Positions 41,555-50,954 of a DNA stretch of 64,000 nt are shown here, piece by piece. Position 1 is the stretch's first letter; each line of letters opens with the position of its first letter. The position numbers were made by a program, and so were the translations under genes. The notes under the pieces are model-generated. The model worked only from the letters and a program-made list of their open reading frames with translations. It ran no database searches and had not been told where the DNA came from. The DNA comes from Methylobacterium oryzihabitans. Lineage in GTDB: Bacteria > Pseudomonadota > Alphaproteobacteria > Rhizobiales > Beijerinckiaceae. The DNA lies in contig NZ_SACP01000002.1 of assembly GCF_004004555.2 (NCBI RefSeq), forward strand, positions 186,001 to 250,000. Direction: 5' to 3'.

Positions 41555-42472
41555 TGAACCGCCCCGGGTTTCCCGGAGGCTCCAACTTCTGAGAGGATGG
41601 AGCCATGACACTACGCGCATGCCGCCCGGCGCGCCGATCCGGACAAGCAGCCGGTTCGTGCGCGCAGCGACGCTGCGTTGATGATCGAGATAAAGCGCGT
41701 GTTCGAGGCGAATTTCTGCGTCTACGGCGTGCGCAAGGTCTGGCGGCAACTGGCCCGGGAGGGCAGCGTGACCGCGCGATGCACGGTGGCGCGGCTGATG
41801 CGCCGGATGGGCTTGGCGGGGGTGGTGCGTGGCAGGACCGTGCACACCACGACCCCCGACCCGGCCGCAGCCTGCCCGCTCGACCGCGTCAACCGTCAGT
41901 TCGAGGCTCCACGGCCGAACGCCCTGTGGGTCAGCGACTTCACGGACGTGGCGACGCGGTCGGGCTTCGTCTATGTGGCGTTCGTCATCGATGTGTTCGC
42001 CCGGCGCATCGTCGGCTGGCGGGCCTCACGCAGCGCTCATGCGAGCTTCGTTCTGGATGCCCTGGAGCAGGCCCTGCACGAGCGACGTCCCGTCCAGGGC
42101 AGCGGGCTGGTGCATCACTCGGACTGCGGCTCGCAAGACTTGGCTCCCCGGTACACCGAGCGCCTGGCCGGAGCGGGCATCGAGCCGTCGGTCGGCAGCG
42201 TCGGCGACAGCTACGACAATGCCCTCGCGGAGACGATCAACGGCCTGTTCAAGGCGGAGGTCATCCACCGGCGCGGCTCGTGGCGCTCCTTCGAGGCCGT
42301 CGAGTCCGCCACCCTGGAGTGGGTCGACTGGTACAACCACCGTCGCCTCCTCGCGCCGATCGGCAACGTCCCTCCCGCCGAGGCCGAAGCGCGCTATCAT
42401 GCCCACGTCGGCGACCAAGCCTGGGCCGCCTGACCCAAGTCAATCAGCCTCCGACAAACCCGGAGCGGTTCA
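41555..42472 (+). mobile_element. IS3-family element with internal deletion
   Basis: The element is 918 bp long. Imperfect terminal inverted repeats of about 28 bp are visible: left end begins TGAACCGCCCCGGGTTT (41555), right end read inward begins TGAACCGCTCCGGGTTT (42472). It has TG...CA ends, as is usual for IS3. The usual length is 1.2-1.3 kb; here orfA and the start of orfB are missing, so it is a non-autonomous derivative. The flanks GAT and GTG do not match, so no target duplication is seen. Its left end abuts repeat B. Confidence 0.85.
41609..42433 (+). pseudogene. IS3-family transposase OrfB, N-terminally truncated
   Basis: Remaining part of the DDE transposase. The frame is open from a TGA at 41606 (reading HYAHAARRADPDKQP) and continues through RVFEANFCVYGVRKVWRQL, a standard OrfB segment. 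The rve catalytic domain is complete: WVSDFTDVATRSGFVYVAFV with the first Asp, VHHSDCGSQ with the second, and SVGDSYDNALAETINGLFKAE with the catalytic Glu. The first 30-50 residues of OrfB and all of OrfA are absent. A TTG/ATG at 41678-41683 could restart translation. It is probably inactive alone, but the catalytic core is intact. Confidence 0.85.
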
Positions 42473-42499
42473 GTGCGTCCGGGGCGTCGGCGCGGCGCT

Positions 42500-43390
42500 T
42501 CAGTTGAGCAGGCGGCTTCCCCGGAGCGCCGCGACCGCCATGTCGACGAAAGTCCTGACTTTGGCAGGCGCCTGGCGCCCCTCGGGGTACAGCACGTGGA
42601 TGGGCAGCGGCGGCTCCTCGTAGTCGGCGAGCACGATCTGCAGCGTCCCTTCGAGCAGGGCCGAGCCGATCTGATAGTGCAGCACCCGGGTCAGGCCCCA
42701 GCCCGCAATGGCCGCGGCGATGCCGGCCTCGTTGGTGTTGCTCACCAGTGCGGGATGGACCGTCACGCGCTGGTCCTGCCCGAAGCGCCACTCCGTCGAC
42801 GCCCAGGCGCCCGTCGACGTCGCGAGGCGGTGGTCCCTCAGGTCCTGCGGCGTCGCCGGGAGCCCGTGCCGCTCGAAATAGGCCGGCGCGCCGCAGACGA
42901 CGCGGCGCACCGAGCCGACCCTGATCGCCGTGAAGCCGGAATCGGGAAGGTGGCCGATGCGGACGGCGACGTCGATGCCCTCCTCGACGATGTTGACCGG
43001 CCGGTCGACGAAGAGCGTCCGAGCGGACATGGTTGGGTAGGCGTCGAGGTAGTCGGTCACGATGGGCAGCACGTGCATGTGGCCGAAGAGGACCGATCCG
43101 GTCACGGCGAGCGTCCCGGACGGCGTCGCGTACGAGCCTGCGGCGGCCGCTTCGGCTTCGACGATGTCGGCCAGGATGCGCCGGCAATCCTCGTAGTAGC
43201 GCCCACCGGCCTCGGTGAGCTTCACCGAGCGCGTGGTGCGCACGAACAGGCGGGCGCCGATGGTCTCCTCAAGCGCGGCGACGGCCCGTGTCACCGCCGG
43301 CGGGCTCATGTGCATCAGGCGCGCCGTCTCGGCGAAGCTCGCGGTCTCCGCGACCTTGGCGAAGATGCGCATGGCCTGCCAGCGGTCCAT
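42500..43390 (-). CDS. LysR-family transcriptional regulator
   Basis: DNA-binding regulator of 296 residues. The N-terminal winged helix-turn-helix is clear (MRIFAKVAETASFAETARLM, MSPPAVTRAVAALEETIGAR, LFVRTTRSVKLTEAG), followed by a type 2 periplasmic-fold effector domain (DYLDAYPTMSARTLFVDRPV, GIDVAVRIGHLPDSGF). It stands beside the broken AhpD-like and DUF1348 remnants and the GST/PPOX-reductase/pirin group, genes often controlled by adjacent LysR proteins. Its effector is unknown. Confidence 0.94.
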   Translation of the reverse strand: MDRWQAMRIFAKVAETASFAETARLMHMSPPAVTRAVAALEETIGARLFVRTTRSVKLTEAGGRYYEDCRRILADIVEAEAAAAGSYATPSGTLAVTGSVLFGHMHVLPIVTDYLDAYPTMSARTLFVDRPVNIVEEGIDVAVRIGHLPDSGFTAIRVGSVRRVVCGAPAYFERHGLPATPQDLRDHRLATSTGAWASTEWRFGQDQRVTVHPALVSNTNEAGIAAAIAGWGLTRVLHYQIGSALLEGTLQIVLADYEEPPLPIHVLYPEGRQAPAKVRTFVDMAVAALRGSRLLN

Positions 43391-43508
43391 GTCCCTGCTC
43401 CCCCGTCCCGGGCGGCCCGACCATCGTGGCCGTGAAGAATACAGACGTTCGCGTCAGCGCGCCGCGGTGCCGCGACCGCATGGTAAACCGCGCGAGAGGC
43501 TCGTGCCC

Positions 43509-43829
43509 CTAGCCGGCAGGCAACGCGGCGAAGCCTTCGGCGGGCGCTCGATCTCGCGGCAGACGTCCTCGGATAGGCCAGACTTGACCGCAAGCCGATG
43601 CTCATCGGCGACACGGTCGCCGTCATGCGCGGCGGCCGCGAGGGCGAGCGCCAGGACGCGAGACGTCCGCGCGTCGAAGCTGCGACCTTGCCCCGCGGCG
43701 TCGATCTCGGCACCGCATAGCCCCAGCCTGCGGGCCTCGGTCAGGGGGAACGGGCACGTCACGGTTCCCGTCGACCCAGGCGAGCGCGATGGACAGGCGT
43801 GCCCGCCCATCCAGGGTGAAGGACGACAT
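43509..43829 (-). pseudogene. Remnant of an AhpD/carboxymuconolactone-decarboxylase-like gene
   Basis: Reading the minus strand, the segment starts MSSFTLDGRARLSIALAWVD, then the similarity moves to the next frame (PLTEARRLGLCGAEIDAAG, VLALALAAAAHDGDRVADEH, LAVKSGLSEDVCREI) and finally to a third frame that ends EGFAALPAG at a TAG (43511-43509). The pieces in order resemble a small AhpD-like/CMD protein broken by two frameshifts. No intact ORF covers it. The family assignment rests on pattern only, so confidence is moderate to low. Confidence 0.4.
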
Positions 43830-43858
43830 GGCCGGGCTCCTGGTCTTGGAGAGGGGGT

Positions 43859-44324
43859 TCAGAAGCCGAACCGGCTGAGACCCGGGTGGTTGTCGGGACG
43901 GCGTCCGAGCGGCCAGCGGAACTTGCGGTCCTCGTCCCGGATCGGGTGCTCATCGATGCTGGCATGGCGCGCACGCATCAACCCGTCCTCGGCGAACCCC
44001 CAGTTCTCATTGCCGTAGGCCCGGAACCACTGGCCGCTGTCGTCACGGTACTCGTAGGCGTGGCGAACCGCGATGCGGTTGCCGGTGAAGGCCCGGGGCT
44101 CCTTGATCAGGCGGTAGTCGAGCTCGCGGTTCCACTTGCGGGTGAGGAAGGCCTGGGCCTCGTCGCGGCTGGTGACGAACTCGGCCCGGTTCCGCCAACG
44201 CGTGTCGGTCGTGTCGGCCAGGGCGACCTTGGCCGGGTCGCGGCTGTTCCAGCCGTGTCCTCGGCGAGGCGGACCTTCTCGATGGCGCTCTCCTCTGTGA
44301 ACGGCGGCAGCGGGGGCGGGACGT
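43859..44324 (-). pseudogene. DUF1348 (NTF2-like) gene, frameshifted and without good start
   Basis: The DUF1348 family consists of about 150-residue NTF2-fold proteins of unknown function. Here the N-terminal piece ([20 protein letters not shown]) is in one frame, and the rest ([76 protein letters not shown]) in another; the break is at about 44262-44270, where two extra bases precede GGC-TGG-AAC. No ATG or GTG begins the first piece; an ACG lies at the expected start, 44324, after an AGGAG. It is therefore probably dead. It lies between the LysR gene and the PPOX-reductase gene. Confidence 0.75.
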
Positions 44325-44405
44325 CGGCTTCTCCTCGGGATTCCCGGGGTGGACGCGTGTCGAGAGGGCGGTCGGCGGGAGGGGCCCCTGCGCCATCGCC
44401 GCCGG

Positions 44406-46481
44406 TCAGAGGGCGAGATGGACGGGCCCGCGACCCGCGGCCGGGGTGGCCGAGCAGATCAGCACCTCGTCGTCGGCGTGGGGCGCGGTGGGGGCCTTCG
44501 CGTAGGTGACGGCACCTTTCAGGAGCTTGGTCCGGCAGGTGCCGCAGGTCCCGGTCCGGCAGCTGAACTCCGGGCTGAGGCCCCGCGCCTCGGCAAGTTC
44601 CAGCAGCGACCCCGAACCCGGTGTCCAGCGCGCCTCCTTCGAAGAATTCAGGAAGGCGACCGGGACCGGCTCCGTCGATGCGGGCGGCAGCTTGGCCGCC
44701 TCGGCATCCGCCGGCACACTCCGAACGAGCGACGATGGGCCGAAGGTCTCGGCGTGGATGCGGTCGTCGGCAACGTTCAGTCCGCGCAGCCCGTCGTAGA
44801 GCGCCTGCGTGAAGGCGGTCGGGCCGCAGAGATAGAAGTCGTAGTCGCCGAACGGCAGCACGCGGGCGAGCAGCGCCATGTCGATCCGGCCGGCGACGTC
44901 GTAGTCGACGCCTTCCACGGCATCCCCGGGCGCGCTCAGCACCCGCACGACCTTCACCGCGCCCTTGGCCGCACCCGCGAGCTCCGCCAATTCCCGGTCG
45001 AACGGACGCTCCTCCCTGGAGCGTGCCGCCTGGATCAGGGTGGTCGGCCGGATGCCGCGGGTGCGCAGACCCTCGTAGACGACGTGGCGCAGCATCGCGA
45101 GGAGCGGCGTGATGCCGATGCCGCCTGCGAGCAGCACGGCGGGCCGCTTGGCCCGGGCGTCGATGGTGAAGCCGCCGGCCGGCGCGCGCGCCTCGACCAC
45201 GTCGCCGACCCGCAGCATGTCGTGGAGGTGCCGGGACACGGCGCCGTCCCGCTTGACGCTGATGCGGTAGACCGCGTCCGAGGGGGCGACCGAGAGCGTG
45301 TAGGTGCGGATGACCGGCTTGTCCGCGCCGGCGAGCGGCACGCGGATGGGCAGGTGCTGCCCCGCCTGGTGCGGGATCAGCCCGGACCCGTCCGCAGGCT
45401 GGAGATGGAAGGAGCGGATCGCGCGGCTCTCGTCGACGATCTTCGTGACCGTGAACGGGCGCCACTGCGTCGCGAGGTCCGCGGCCCGGAGCCGGTCGGC
45501 GGCCTCGCGCCAGTCGCCGGTCATCAGGGAATTCGGCGACCAGCCGTCCGCCCGGAAGCTCCAACGCAGGGGCAGCGCGCCCCGCCGCCGCACGACCCGG
45601 CGCGGCTTGAACGTCCAGAGCCGCTCGGCGCCCTGGAAGGCCGCGATCTCGGGCGAGGACAGGACGACCTCGGCGTCGCCGGTCATCTGCAGCAGGTCGC
45701 CGGTCTCGAAATCGGCGAAGACGAGGCCGGCCTTGCCGTTCAGGAGGATGTTGCCCAGCGTCGCGAAGAACAGGTTGCCGGCGAAGTCGGGGACCGTGAG
45801 CGTGCCGTCCTCGGCCACCCGGACGAAGCCGGCCTTGCCGCCGCGGTGCGAGACGTCGACCTGGCTGCGCTCGTCGCGCTCGGCGTAGGACGCGACGAAG
45901 AAGGTGTCGGCGGCCTCGACCATGGCGCGCGTATCGGCGTCGAGCATTGCGCGCTCCTCGACAGAGCCCGAGAAGGGCAGCCGCGGGTCGCGGACGAAGG
46001 CGAGGTCGCGCAGTTGTATATACTGGGGGCAGTTGCCGAAGCTCTGGTCGACGGCGAAGCGTATGACGCCGTCCGACATCGAACGGATCAGGCCGTTGAC
46101 GCGATTGCGGCGGCGGGTGTGCAGCTCGATCCCGAGGAGGCCGAGTGCGTCGCCGTCGCGCAGGCCCGCGCTCGCTGGGTCGCTCGGGTCGGGCCGCGCC
46201 GCGATTTCCAGGGCCACCGGGCCGGGGGAGCCGATGAAGCCGGGGGCACCCGCGACCAGCGTCGCCCAGGCGTCGCCCTGCGGGTCGACGGTGCCGGCCA
46301 CGATGAAGGGGATCTGCTCGTAGAAGGCGCGGTGCTGGTCGGGCATGAAGTCCCACACCACGCGGCGACCCACGTCCTCCATGCGCTCGGCGACGCCGAC
46401 CTGCTGCTGGATGGCCGTCTCGCCCGGGTGCCAGGTCGAGAGCTTCGTCATCGTCGTACCGTCGCTCATGGTGCTTCCCAT
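44406..46481 (-). CDS. PPOX (FMN-binding) domain fused to a ferredoxin-NAD(P)H reductase and [2Fe-2S] ferredoxin
   Basis: A 691-residue electron-transfer fusion. Residues about 40-310 form a pyridoxamine-phosphate-oxidase-like split barrel ([39 protein letters not shown]). Next comes an FAD-binding reductase domain ([20 protein letters not shown]), an NAD(P)-binding domain ([39 protein letters not shown]), and a C-terminal plant-type ferredoxin with the cluster motif CRTGTCGTC and a later Cys in VLICSATP. The start at 46481 is the first ATG; others at 46469 and 46451 are possible. Such fusions are known in proteobacteria but their substrate is not established. The neighbouring GST and pirin genes suggest a stress or detoxification role. 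Confidence 0.92.
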   Translation of the reverse strand: MGSTMSDGTTMTKLSTWHPGETAIQQQVGVAERMEDVGRRVVWDFMPDQHRAFYEQIPFIVAGTVDPQGDAWATLVAGAPGFIGSPGPVALEIAARPDPSDPASAGLRDGDALGLLGIELHTRRRNRVNGLIRSMSDGVIRFAVDQSFGNCPQYIQLRDLAFVRDPRLPFSGSVEERAMLDADTRAMVEAADTFFVASYAERDERSQVDVSHRGGKAGFVRVAEDGTLTVPDFAGNLFFATLGNILLNGKAGLVFADFETGDLLQMTGDAEVVLSSPEIAAFQGAERLWTFKPRRVVRRRGALPLRWSFRADGWSPNSLMTGDWREAADRLRAADLATQWRPFTVTKIVDESRAIRSFHLQPADGSGLIPHQAGQHLPIRVPLAGADKPVIRTYTLSVAPSDAVYRISVKRDGAVSRHLHDMLRVGDVVEARAPAGGFTIDARAKRPAVLLAGGIGITPLLAMLRHVVYEGLRTRGIRPTTLIQAARSREERPFDRELAELAGAAKGAVKVVRVLSAPGDAVEGVDYDVAGRIDMALLARVLPFGDYDFYLCGPTAFTQALYDGLRGLNVADDRIHAETFGPSSLVRSVPADAEAAKLPPASTEPVPVAFLNSSKEARWTPGSGSLLELAEARGLSPEFSCRTGTCGTCRTKLLKGAVTYAKAPTAPHADDEVLICSATPAAGRGPVHLAL

Positions 46482-46526
46482 CCATTCCGGTCGGGGGCAC
46501 CCAGGGGTGCGCCCGGACCCGCGAGG

Positions 46527-47144
46527 TCACGCGGCGGCCGTGAGGCCTGCCGGCGTCTGGACGAACGGGACGAAGCCCGGCAGGGTCTCGATCCGGCGAA
46601 GGTACGCGTTGACGGCGGGATAGCCGGACAGGTCGACGTTGCCCTCGGGAGCGCGCGCCAGATAGCTGTAGAGCGCGACGTCCGCGATGGTGGGGCGCTC
46701 GCCGACCAGCCAATCACGCCCGGTGAGATGGGCCTCCAGGCGACCGAGCAGCGTGTGCGCCCGGCCGATCACCTCCTCCGGGTTGAACTTGGCGCCGAAC
46801 ACGGTGACGAGCCGCGCGGCCGCCGGGCCGTAGGCGAGCTCGCCTGCCGCCACCGACAACCAGCGCTGCACGGCGGCCTCGCCTTGAGGGTCGGAGGGCA
46901 GCCAGTCCGTTCGCCCGAGCTTGCGTGCCACGTAGACGAGGATGGCGTTCGAGTCCGAGACGACCGTCCCGTCATCGTCGAGGACCGGCACCTGTCCGAA
47001 CGGGTTGAGGGCGAGGAACTCGGGACGCTTGTGCGCGCCGGCCTTCAGGTCGACCTCGACCGCTTCGTGGGGCACGCCCAGCAGCGAGAGGAACAGGCGA
47101 GCCCGATGTGCGTGGCCCGAGAGGGGGTGATGGTAGAGCTTCAT
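46527..47144 (-). CDS. Glutathione S-transferase family protein
   Basis: Cytosolic GST of 205 residues. The N-terminal thioredoxin-like domain reads [20 protein letters not shown], with the cis-Pro region in [20 protein letters not shown], and the C-terminal helical domain has the N-capping box [19 protein letters not shown]. It is on the same strand as the PPOX-reductase gene (46 bp apart) and divergent from the pirin gene. Probable role in conjugating electrophiles. Confidence 0.95.
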   Translation of the reverse strand: MKLYHHPLSGHAHRARLFLSLLGVPHEAVEVDLKAGAHKRPEFLALNPFGQVPVLDDDGTVVSDSNAILVYVARKLGRTDWLPSDPQGEAAVQRWLSVAAGELAYGPAAARLVTVFGAKFNPEEVIGRAHTLLGRLEAHLTGRDWLVGERPTIADVALYSYLARAPEGNVDLSGYPAVNAYLRRIETLPGFVPFVQTPAGLTAAA

Positions 47145-47422
47145 GACCGCGTTCCCTGACTTGGCGGCCGGGAGAAGTCCCGGACCGCATGGGCAAGGTG
47201 ACGCGATCCGGAGGACGAGAGAATGGTCGCTCTCCGCAGTTCATTGTTGTCTTGGATGGAATAATTGACCGTGGAGGGCTCGACCGGCACCGGATGGATG
47301 GCCGAGCCCCCTCGGATCGGTCACGCCTGTCTCTTCGCGGCCAGGAAGCCGGCGTAGTTGTTGCCGGTACGACGACGCTACGGTCCTCGGCGAAGGTGGC
47401 CTATCGGGAAAGGACGACGACC

Positions 47423-48169
47423 ATGGATGTGACCACGCTCAGACGCGGCGACCGCATGGGCGACCCGGCCCGCGGTTTCGCCGTCGAGATCATCCGTCCC
47501 GGACTGAGCCTTGGCGGCGGGGACAGCGGCCTGGGCGCCATCGGGCGGATCGACCGCGCCACCGTGGCGCCCGGGCACGTCATCGGGATGCACCCGCATC
47601 GCGACGACGAGATCCTGACCTACGTCCGGGCCGGACGGATGCTGCACCGGGACACGGTGGGAAACGAGGAGGAGATCACGGCGACGCGCCTGATGATGAT
47701 GGGTGCCGGCCACACCTTCCAGCACGAGGAGCGGATGCTCGACCCGGACCCGGTCGAGGCATTGCAGATTTTCCTGCGGCCGCGCGCCGCGGATCTCGAA
47801 CCCCGGGTGCAGTTCCACGAGTTCGGGGAGGCGGTCAGCCGCGGCGCTTGGCGCCTCCTCGCGGCACCTGAGGGCGCGCCGCTGGAGGTTCGCGCGCAGG
47901 CGTGGGTCGCTGACGCGCATGTTCCGGCCGGAGCCGCCTTGTCCCTGCCTCCGCTTCCGGCAACCCGAGCGGTTCGCCTGCTCCACGTCTTCAGCGGGGA
48001 AGTCGCGGTCGGCGGCTTGGCGCTGCGGGCGGGCGAGACGGCCTACCTGACGGAGGATGGCGGGAGCGCGGAGGCCCGATCCGATGCCGACCTCGTCCTC
48101 TTCGCGACCGATCCGGGTGCACCGGTGTTCCGGGGCGGTATGTTCAGCGGGAACGTGCTGGCTCAGTGA
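47423..48169 (+). CDS. Pirin family protein
   Basis: Bicupin metalloprotein of 248 residues. The N-terminal cupin has the metal-binding pattern GHVIGMHPHRDDEILTYVRA (two His in HPH) and ETATRLMMMGAGHTFQHEER-like region with further His and Glu. The C-terminal cupin is VRLLHVFSGEVAVGGLALRA. Characterised pirins show quercetinase-like activity or bind transcription factors. GAAAGGA lies just upstream of the ATG. It faces the GST gene across a 278-bp divergent promoter region; this pairing is common under LysR control. Translation stops 37 bp before repeat A copy 2. Confidence 0.93.
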   Translation: MDVTTLRRGDRMGDPARGFAVEIIRPGLSLGGGDSGLGAIGRIDRATVAPGHVIGMHPHRDDEILTYVRAGRMLHRDTVGNEEEITATRLMMMGAGHTFQHEERMLDPDPVEALQIFLRPRAADLEPRVQFHEFGEAVSRGAWRLLAAPEGAPLEVRAQAWVADAHVPAGAALSLPPLPATRAVRLLHVFSGEVAVGGLALRAGETAYLTEDGGSAEARSDADLVLFATDPGAPVFRGGMFSGNVLAQ

Positions 48170-48205
48170 GCGACACGGCCGCTGACCTGCCCGAACCCGC
48201 TCGAA

Positions 48206-48311
48206 CTAAGCAGATTTCGCAAACGTGGTTGCCGGTTTTGCGACAAAAATCTGCGGCAAAACAGAGACCTAGGCGGACGAAGCGTTGGCTTGTCAACGCA
48301 AGGCTGCTTAG
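48206..48311 (+). repeat. Structured dispersed repeat A, copy 2
   Basis: This 106-bp copy resembles that at 18011-18117. It is bounded by perfect 8-bp arms CTAAGCAG (48206-48213) and CTGCTTAG (48304-48311). GCAGATTT (48210-48217) pairs with AAATCTGC (48247-48254); in copy 1 the same stem has G-C in place of the A-T pair, a compensatory change. GTTGG/TCAAC forms the second hairpin. As in copy 1, it lies directly downstream of a gene (pirin), with the next gene convergent. Confidence 0.8.
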
Positions 48312-48332
48312 GGCCTTGACGCGGCCGGCGCC

Positions 48333-48728
48333 TCAGGTCGACGGCGGGTTGAGCAGTACCCAGAGGCGCGCGATCCTTCCGCCGGCCATCTCGGCGACGT
48401 CGGTCCCGGTAACGGCAACCGGCCCACCATCGGGGCCGGCCTCCCACCGCAGCGTGCCAAGACCGTGGTGCCCCACGGCCGCGCCGACCGGGCTGAACCG
48501 GAAGGTCGGCCCGAACTGCTCCAGCAGCTTGCCGGCGACGTCGGCGATGGCAGCGCGCCCCCGCACGACATCGTGAGGCTCGTACATGACGGGCTCGTCC
48601 ACGAAGAGCTCGTCCAGGGCCGCGGCGCGCTTGCCGGCGTCCCGCTCGTTGAAGACGCGATCCAGGTTGGCACGCAGGAGCCGGTCGTAGTCCGGCTCCG
48701 CCGCGGTTGGGGTCTCGGTGTCGGGCAT
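48333..48728 (-). CDS. SnoaL/NTF2-like protein
   Basis: Small alpha+beta-barrel protein of 131 residues. The pattern DYDRLLRANLDRVFNERDAG, FVDEPVMYEPHDVVRGRAAI and a C-terminal ARLWVLLNPPST is typical of SnoaL-like/NTF2 proteins, which are isomerases or binding proteins of many kinds. No catalytic residue can be assigned. It is 64 bp downstream of an SDR gene on the same strand, probably in one transcript with the two SDR genes. Confidence 0.88.
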   Translation of the reverse strand: MPDTETPTAAEPDYDRLLRANLDRVFNERDAGKRAAALDELFVDEPVMYEPHDVVRGRAAIADVAGKLLEQFGPTFRFSPVGAAVGHHGLGTLRWEAGPDGGPVAVTGTDVAEMAGGRIARLWVLLNPPST

Positions 48729-48792
48729 GGGTGTTCTCCTTCACATCTGGATGCCGCCGGGCCGGATGGTGCCGGCCGGGACCTTGGTCGGT

Positions 48793-49527
48793 TCAGGCAA
48801 GGTAGCCGCCGTCCGCGGTCAGGGCCGCACCCGTGATGAAGCCGGCTTCCGGGCCGCTGAGGAAGGCCGCGAGCGCCGCGATCTCGGTGTCCTGCCCCAT
48901 GCGCCCCAGGGCGATCAGCGGGGTGAGCATCGCCTCCATCCCGGCAGACATCTCGCTCACGACCGGGCCCGGCTGGATCGTGTTGACCGTGATGCCCCGG
49001 GGCCCGAGGTCGCGCGCGAGCCCGCGGGTCAGCGAGGCCACCGCCGCCTTGGTCATGCTGTAGACCGTGGTCCCCGGGAAGCCACTGCGGTCCGCCCCGA
49101 CGCTGCCGACCGAGATGATCCGCCCACCCTCCCGCATGTGGCGGGCGGCCTCCTGCGCGGCGACGAATGGCGCCCGGACGTTGACCGCGACCTGCCGGTC
49201 GAAGTCCGCGAGCGTGACGTCCTCGACCGTGCCGGGCACCAGGATGCCGGCGTTGTTGACGAGGATGTCGAGGCGCCCGAACCGCTCGACGGTGGCCTGC
49301 ACCGCCCCGCGGATTGCGTCCGGATCGGCGCTGTCGGCCCAAAGGGCTGTCACGGAGGTGCCGGATGCGGTGATCTCCGCCGCGAGCGCCTCGGCGCGAT
49401 CCGGAGAGTTCGCGTAGGTGAAGGCCACGGCGGCGCCGTCCTGGCTCAGGCGCCGCACGATGGCGGCGCCGATGCCCCGGGAGCCGCCCGTGACCAGGGC
49501 GACCTTGCCGGCGAGGGGATGTGTCAT
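48793..49527 (-). CDS. SDR-family oxidoreductase (3-oxoacyl-ACP-reductase-like)
   Basis: Classical short-chain dehydrogenase of 244 residues. Cofactor loop [20 protein letters not shown] motif in [16 protein letters not shown], catalytic Ser in [12 protein letters not shown] and Tyr-Lys in [16 protein letters not shown], and the C-terminal [12 protein letters not shown] are all intact. It is the second of three minus-strand genes (SDR-SDR-SnoaL). Substrate not predictable. Confidence 0.94.
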   Translation of the reverse strand: MTHPLAGKVALVTGGSRGIGAAIVRRLSQDGAAVAFTYANSPDRAEALAAEITASGTSVTALWADSADPDAIRGAVQATVERFGRLDILVNNAGILVPGTVEDVTLADFDRQVAVNVRAPFVAAQEAARHMREGGRIISVGSVGADRSGFPGTTVYSMTKAAVASLTRGLARDLGPRGITVNTIQPGPVVSEMSAGMEAMLTPLIALGRMGQDTEIAALAAFLSGPEAGFITGAALTADGGYLA

Positions 49528-49568
49528 GGGATATCTCCGTGGACGTTCGCCCAGACGGCGAGGGTCGG

Positions 49569-50291
49569 TCAGACGAGGCGGGCTCCGCCGTCGACGTGCA
49601 GGGTCTCGCCGTTCATGAAGCCGTTGCTCATCAGGAAGACGACCGCGGCGCCCGCCTCCTCGGCCGTCCCGAGGCGCCGCTGCGGGAGCTTCTCGGTCAG
49701 CGCGGCGACGTAGGCGTCGCGGTGGGCGCCGAGCGTGCGGGCGAGCAGCGGGGTGTCGGTCGTGCCGGGCGACAGGGTGTTGACCCGCACCGGCGCCAGT
49801 TCCAGCGCCAGGCCCCGGGCGAACGCCTCCATCGCGGCCGAGGCGGCGGCGAGCACCGCGGTGCCCTGGGCACTGGGACGGTCGGCCAGTGCGCCGGATA
49901 TGAAGGTCACCGATCCGTCCTTGGCCAGGCGGTCGCCGAGGGCGCGCAAGGTGTGGACCGCGGCCCAGATCCGCTCGTCGAAGGCCCGCTTCAGGTAGTC
50001 GACCTCGGCCTCCAGGATCTTGCCGGCCACGAACGTGCCGGCGAGCAGCACGAGGTGGTCGACGTGCGGGATGTCGGCCAGCGCCGCCGCGACCGTCTCG
50101 GGGCGGGTCACGTCGGCGGCGCGCCAACCGGTGAACCCGTTCTCCGCGGCGACGCGCTCGGCGCCCTCGGCGTTGAATCCGACCACGATGACCTGGGCGC
50201 CTGCATCCTTGGCTTGCCGTGCGGCGGCGAGGCCGATGCCCGAGGTGCCGCCGAAGACGACGACGGTGCGGCTCCTGAGGGTGCTGGTCAT
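49569..50291 (-). CDS. SDR-family protein lacking the Tyr/Lys catalytic pair
   Basis: Rossmann-fold SDR of 240 residues with cofactor loop [20 protein letters not shown] and the C-terminal [13 protein letters not shown]. The Ser region ([19 protein letters not shown]) is present, but the expected YxxxK is replaced by a stretch of Ala/Val/Leu ([17 protein letters not shown]). Similar Tyr-less SDRs occur in bacteria next to LysR genes. ATG at 50291 is used; a longer frame to 50390 overlaps the divergent LysR promoter. The divergent LysR gene is broken. Confidence 0.9.
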   Translation of the reverse strand: MTSTLRSRTVVVFGGTSGIGLAAARQAKDAGAQVIVVGFNAEGAERVAAENGFTGWRAADVTRPETVAAALADIPHVDHLVLLAGTFVAGKILEAEVDYLKRAFDERIWAAVHTLRALGDRLAKDGSVTFISGALADRPSAQGTAVLAAASAAMEAFARGLALELAPVRVNTLSPGTTDTPLLARTLGAHRDAYVAALTEKLPQRRLGTAEEAGAAVVFLMSNGFMNGETLHVDGGARLV

Positions 50292-50396
50292 GACGGTGGT
50301 CCTTCCCGGCGGCGCCGATGCAGCGCCTGTGGGAGGAGAGTGGCCCGACATCCCCAGCTTGATAATCGGGCCGATCTTCGCTTCAATCATGCCGTC

Positions 50397-50842
50397 ATGG
50401 AACAGATCGGCCTCGACCGTCTCACCGGCATCATTGCCTTCGCGCGCTCCGCTTCTCCCGGCAGCGACACCGCCGCCGCCCGTTCGCTCGGCATCTCGCC
50501 CTCGGCGGTCAGCAAGAGCGTGCAGCGGCTGGAGGAGCCGCTCGGCTTGAGCCTGTTCACCCGACCACCCGCTCGCTCACCCGGACCCCGGAGGGCCGCG
50601 ACCTGCACGAGCGGGCGCTCCGGCTCCTGCGCGAGGCCGAGGAGATCGAGCAGGCCGCGGTCGCCGCCCGCTCCGAGCCGGCCGGCACCTTGAAGGTGAC
50701 GGCGCCGTTTCCGGTCGGCCTGCACCTGATCGCCCCGGCCCTGCCGCGGCTCCGCGAGCGCCACCCGAAGCTGTCGGTCGACCTCCGCCTCGGTGACCGC
50801 TTCGCCGACCTGATCGAGGAGGGCATCGACGTCCGATCCTGA
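50397..50842 (+). pseudogene. LysR-family regulator, frameshifted and truncated
   Basis: The N-terminal HTH is intact ([46 protein letters not shown]), then the frame is lost at about 50564. One missing base there restores [20 protein letters not shown] and the start of the effector domain ([40 protein letters not shown]), which then stops abruptly after VRS at TGA 50840-50842. About two thirds of the effector domain is missing. The gene is divergent from the SDR pair it presumably regulated. The truncation point adjoins the new amiC-fmd leader region. Confidence 0.88.
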
Positions 50843-50917
50843 ATGAATCAGACCCCGCGGCTCGTCACCCCATCAAACCCCTTCTCTGAATCGCCCTGGG
50901 CACGCGCAGAAACCGGC

Positions 50918-50923
50918 TTGACA
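50918..50923 (+). promoter_or_regulatory. Possible -35 element of the amide operon
   Basis: TTGACA lies inside a short inverted repeat (CCGGC at 50914-50918, GCCGG at 50927-50931), about 40 bp ahead of the first leader hairpin. No good -10 hexamer is found at 16-18 bp, so this is a weak call. Confidence 0.3.
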
Positions 50924-50954
50924 TCGCCGGCGTTACAGCGGAGCCTGTTTTTGA

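Noticed and set aside
41448..41681. Small ORFs inside the two copies of repeat B as a protein family
   Set aside because: Similarity at protein level follows from the DNA repeat; the conserved hairpins and frame-independent matches point to a structured repeat, not a gene.
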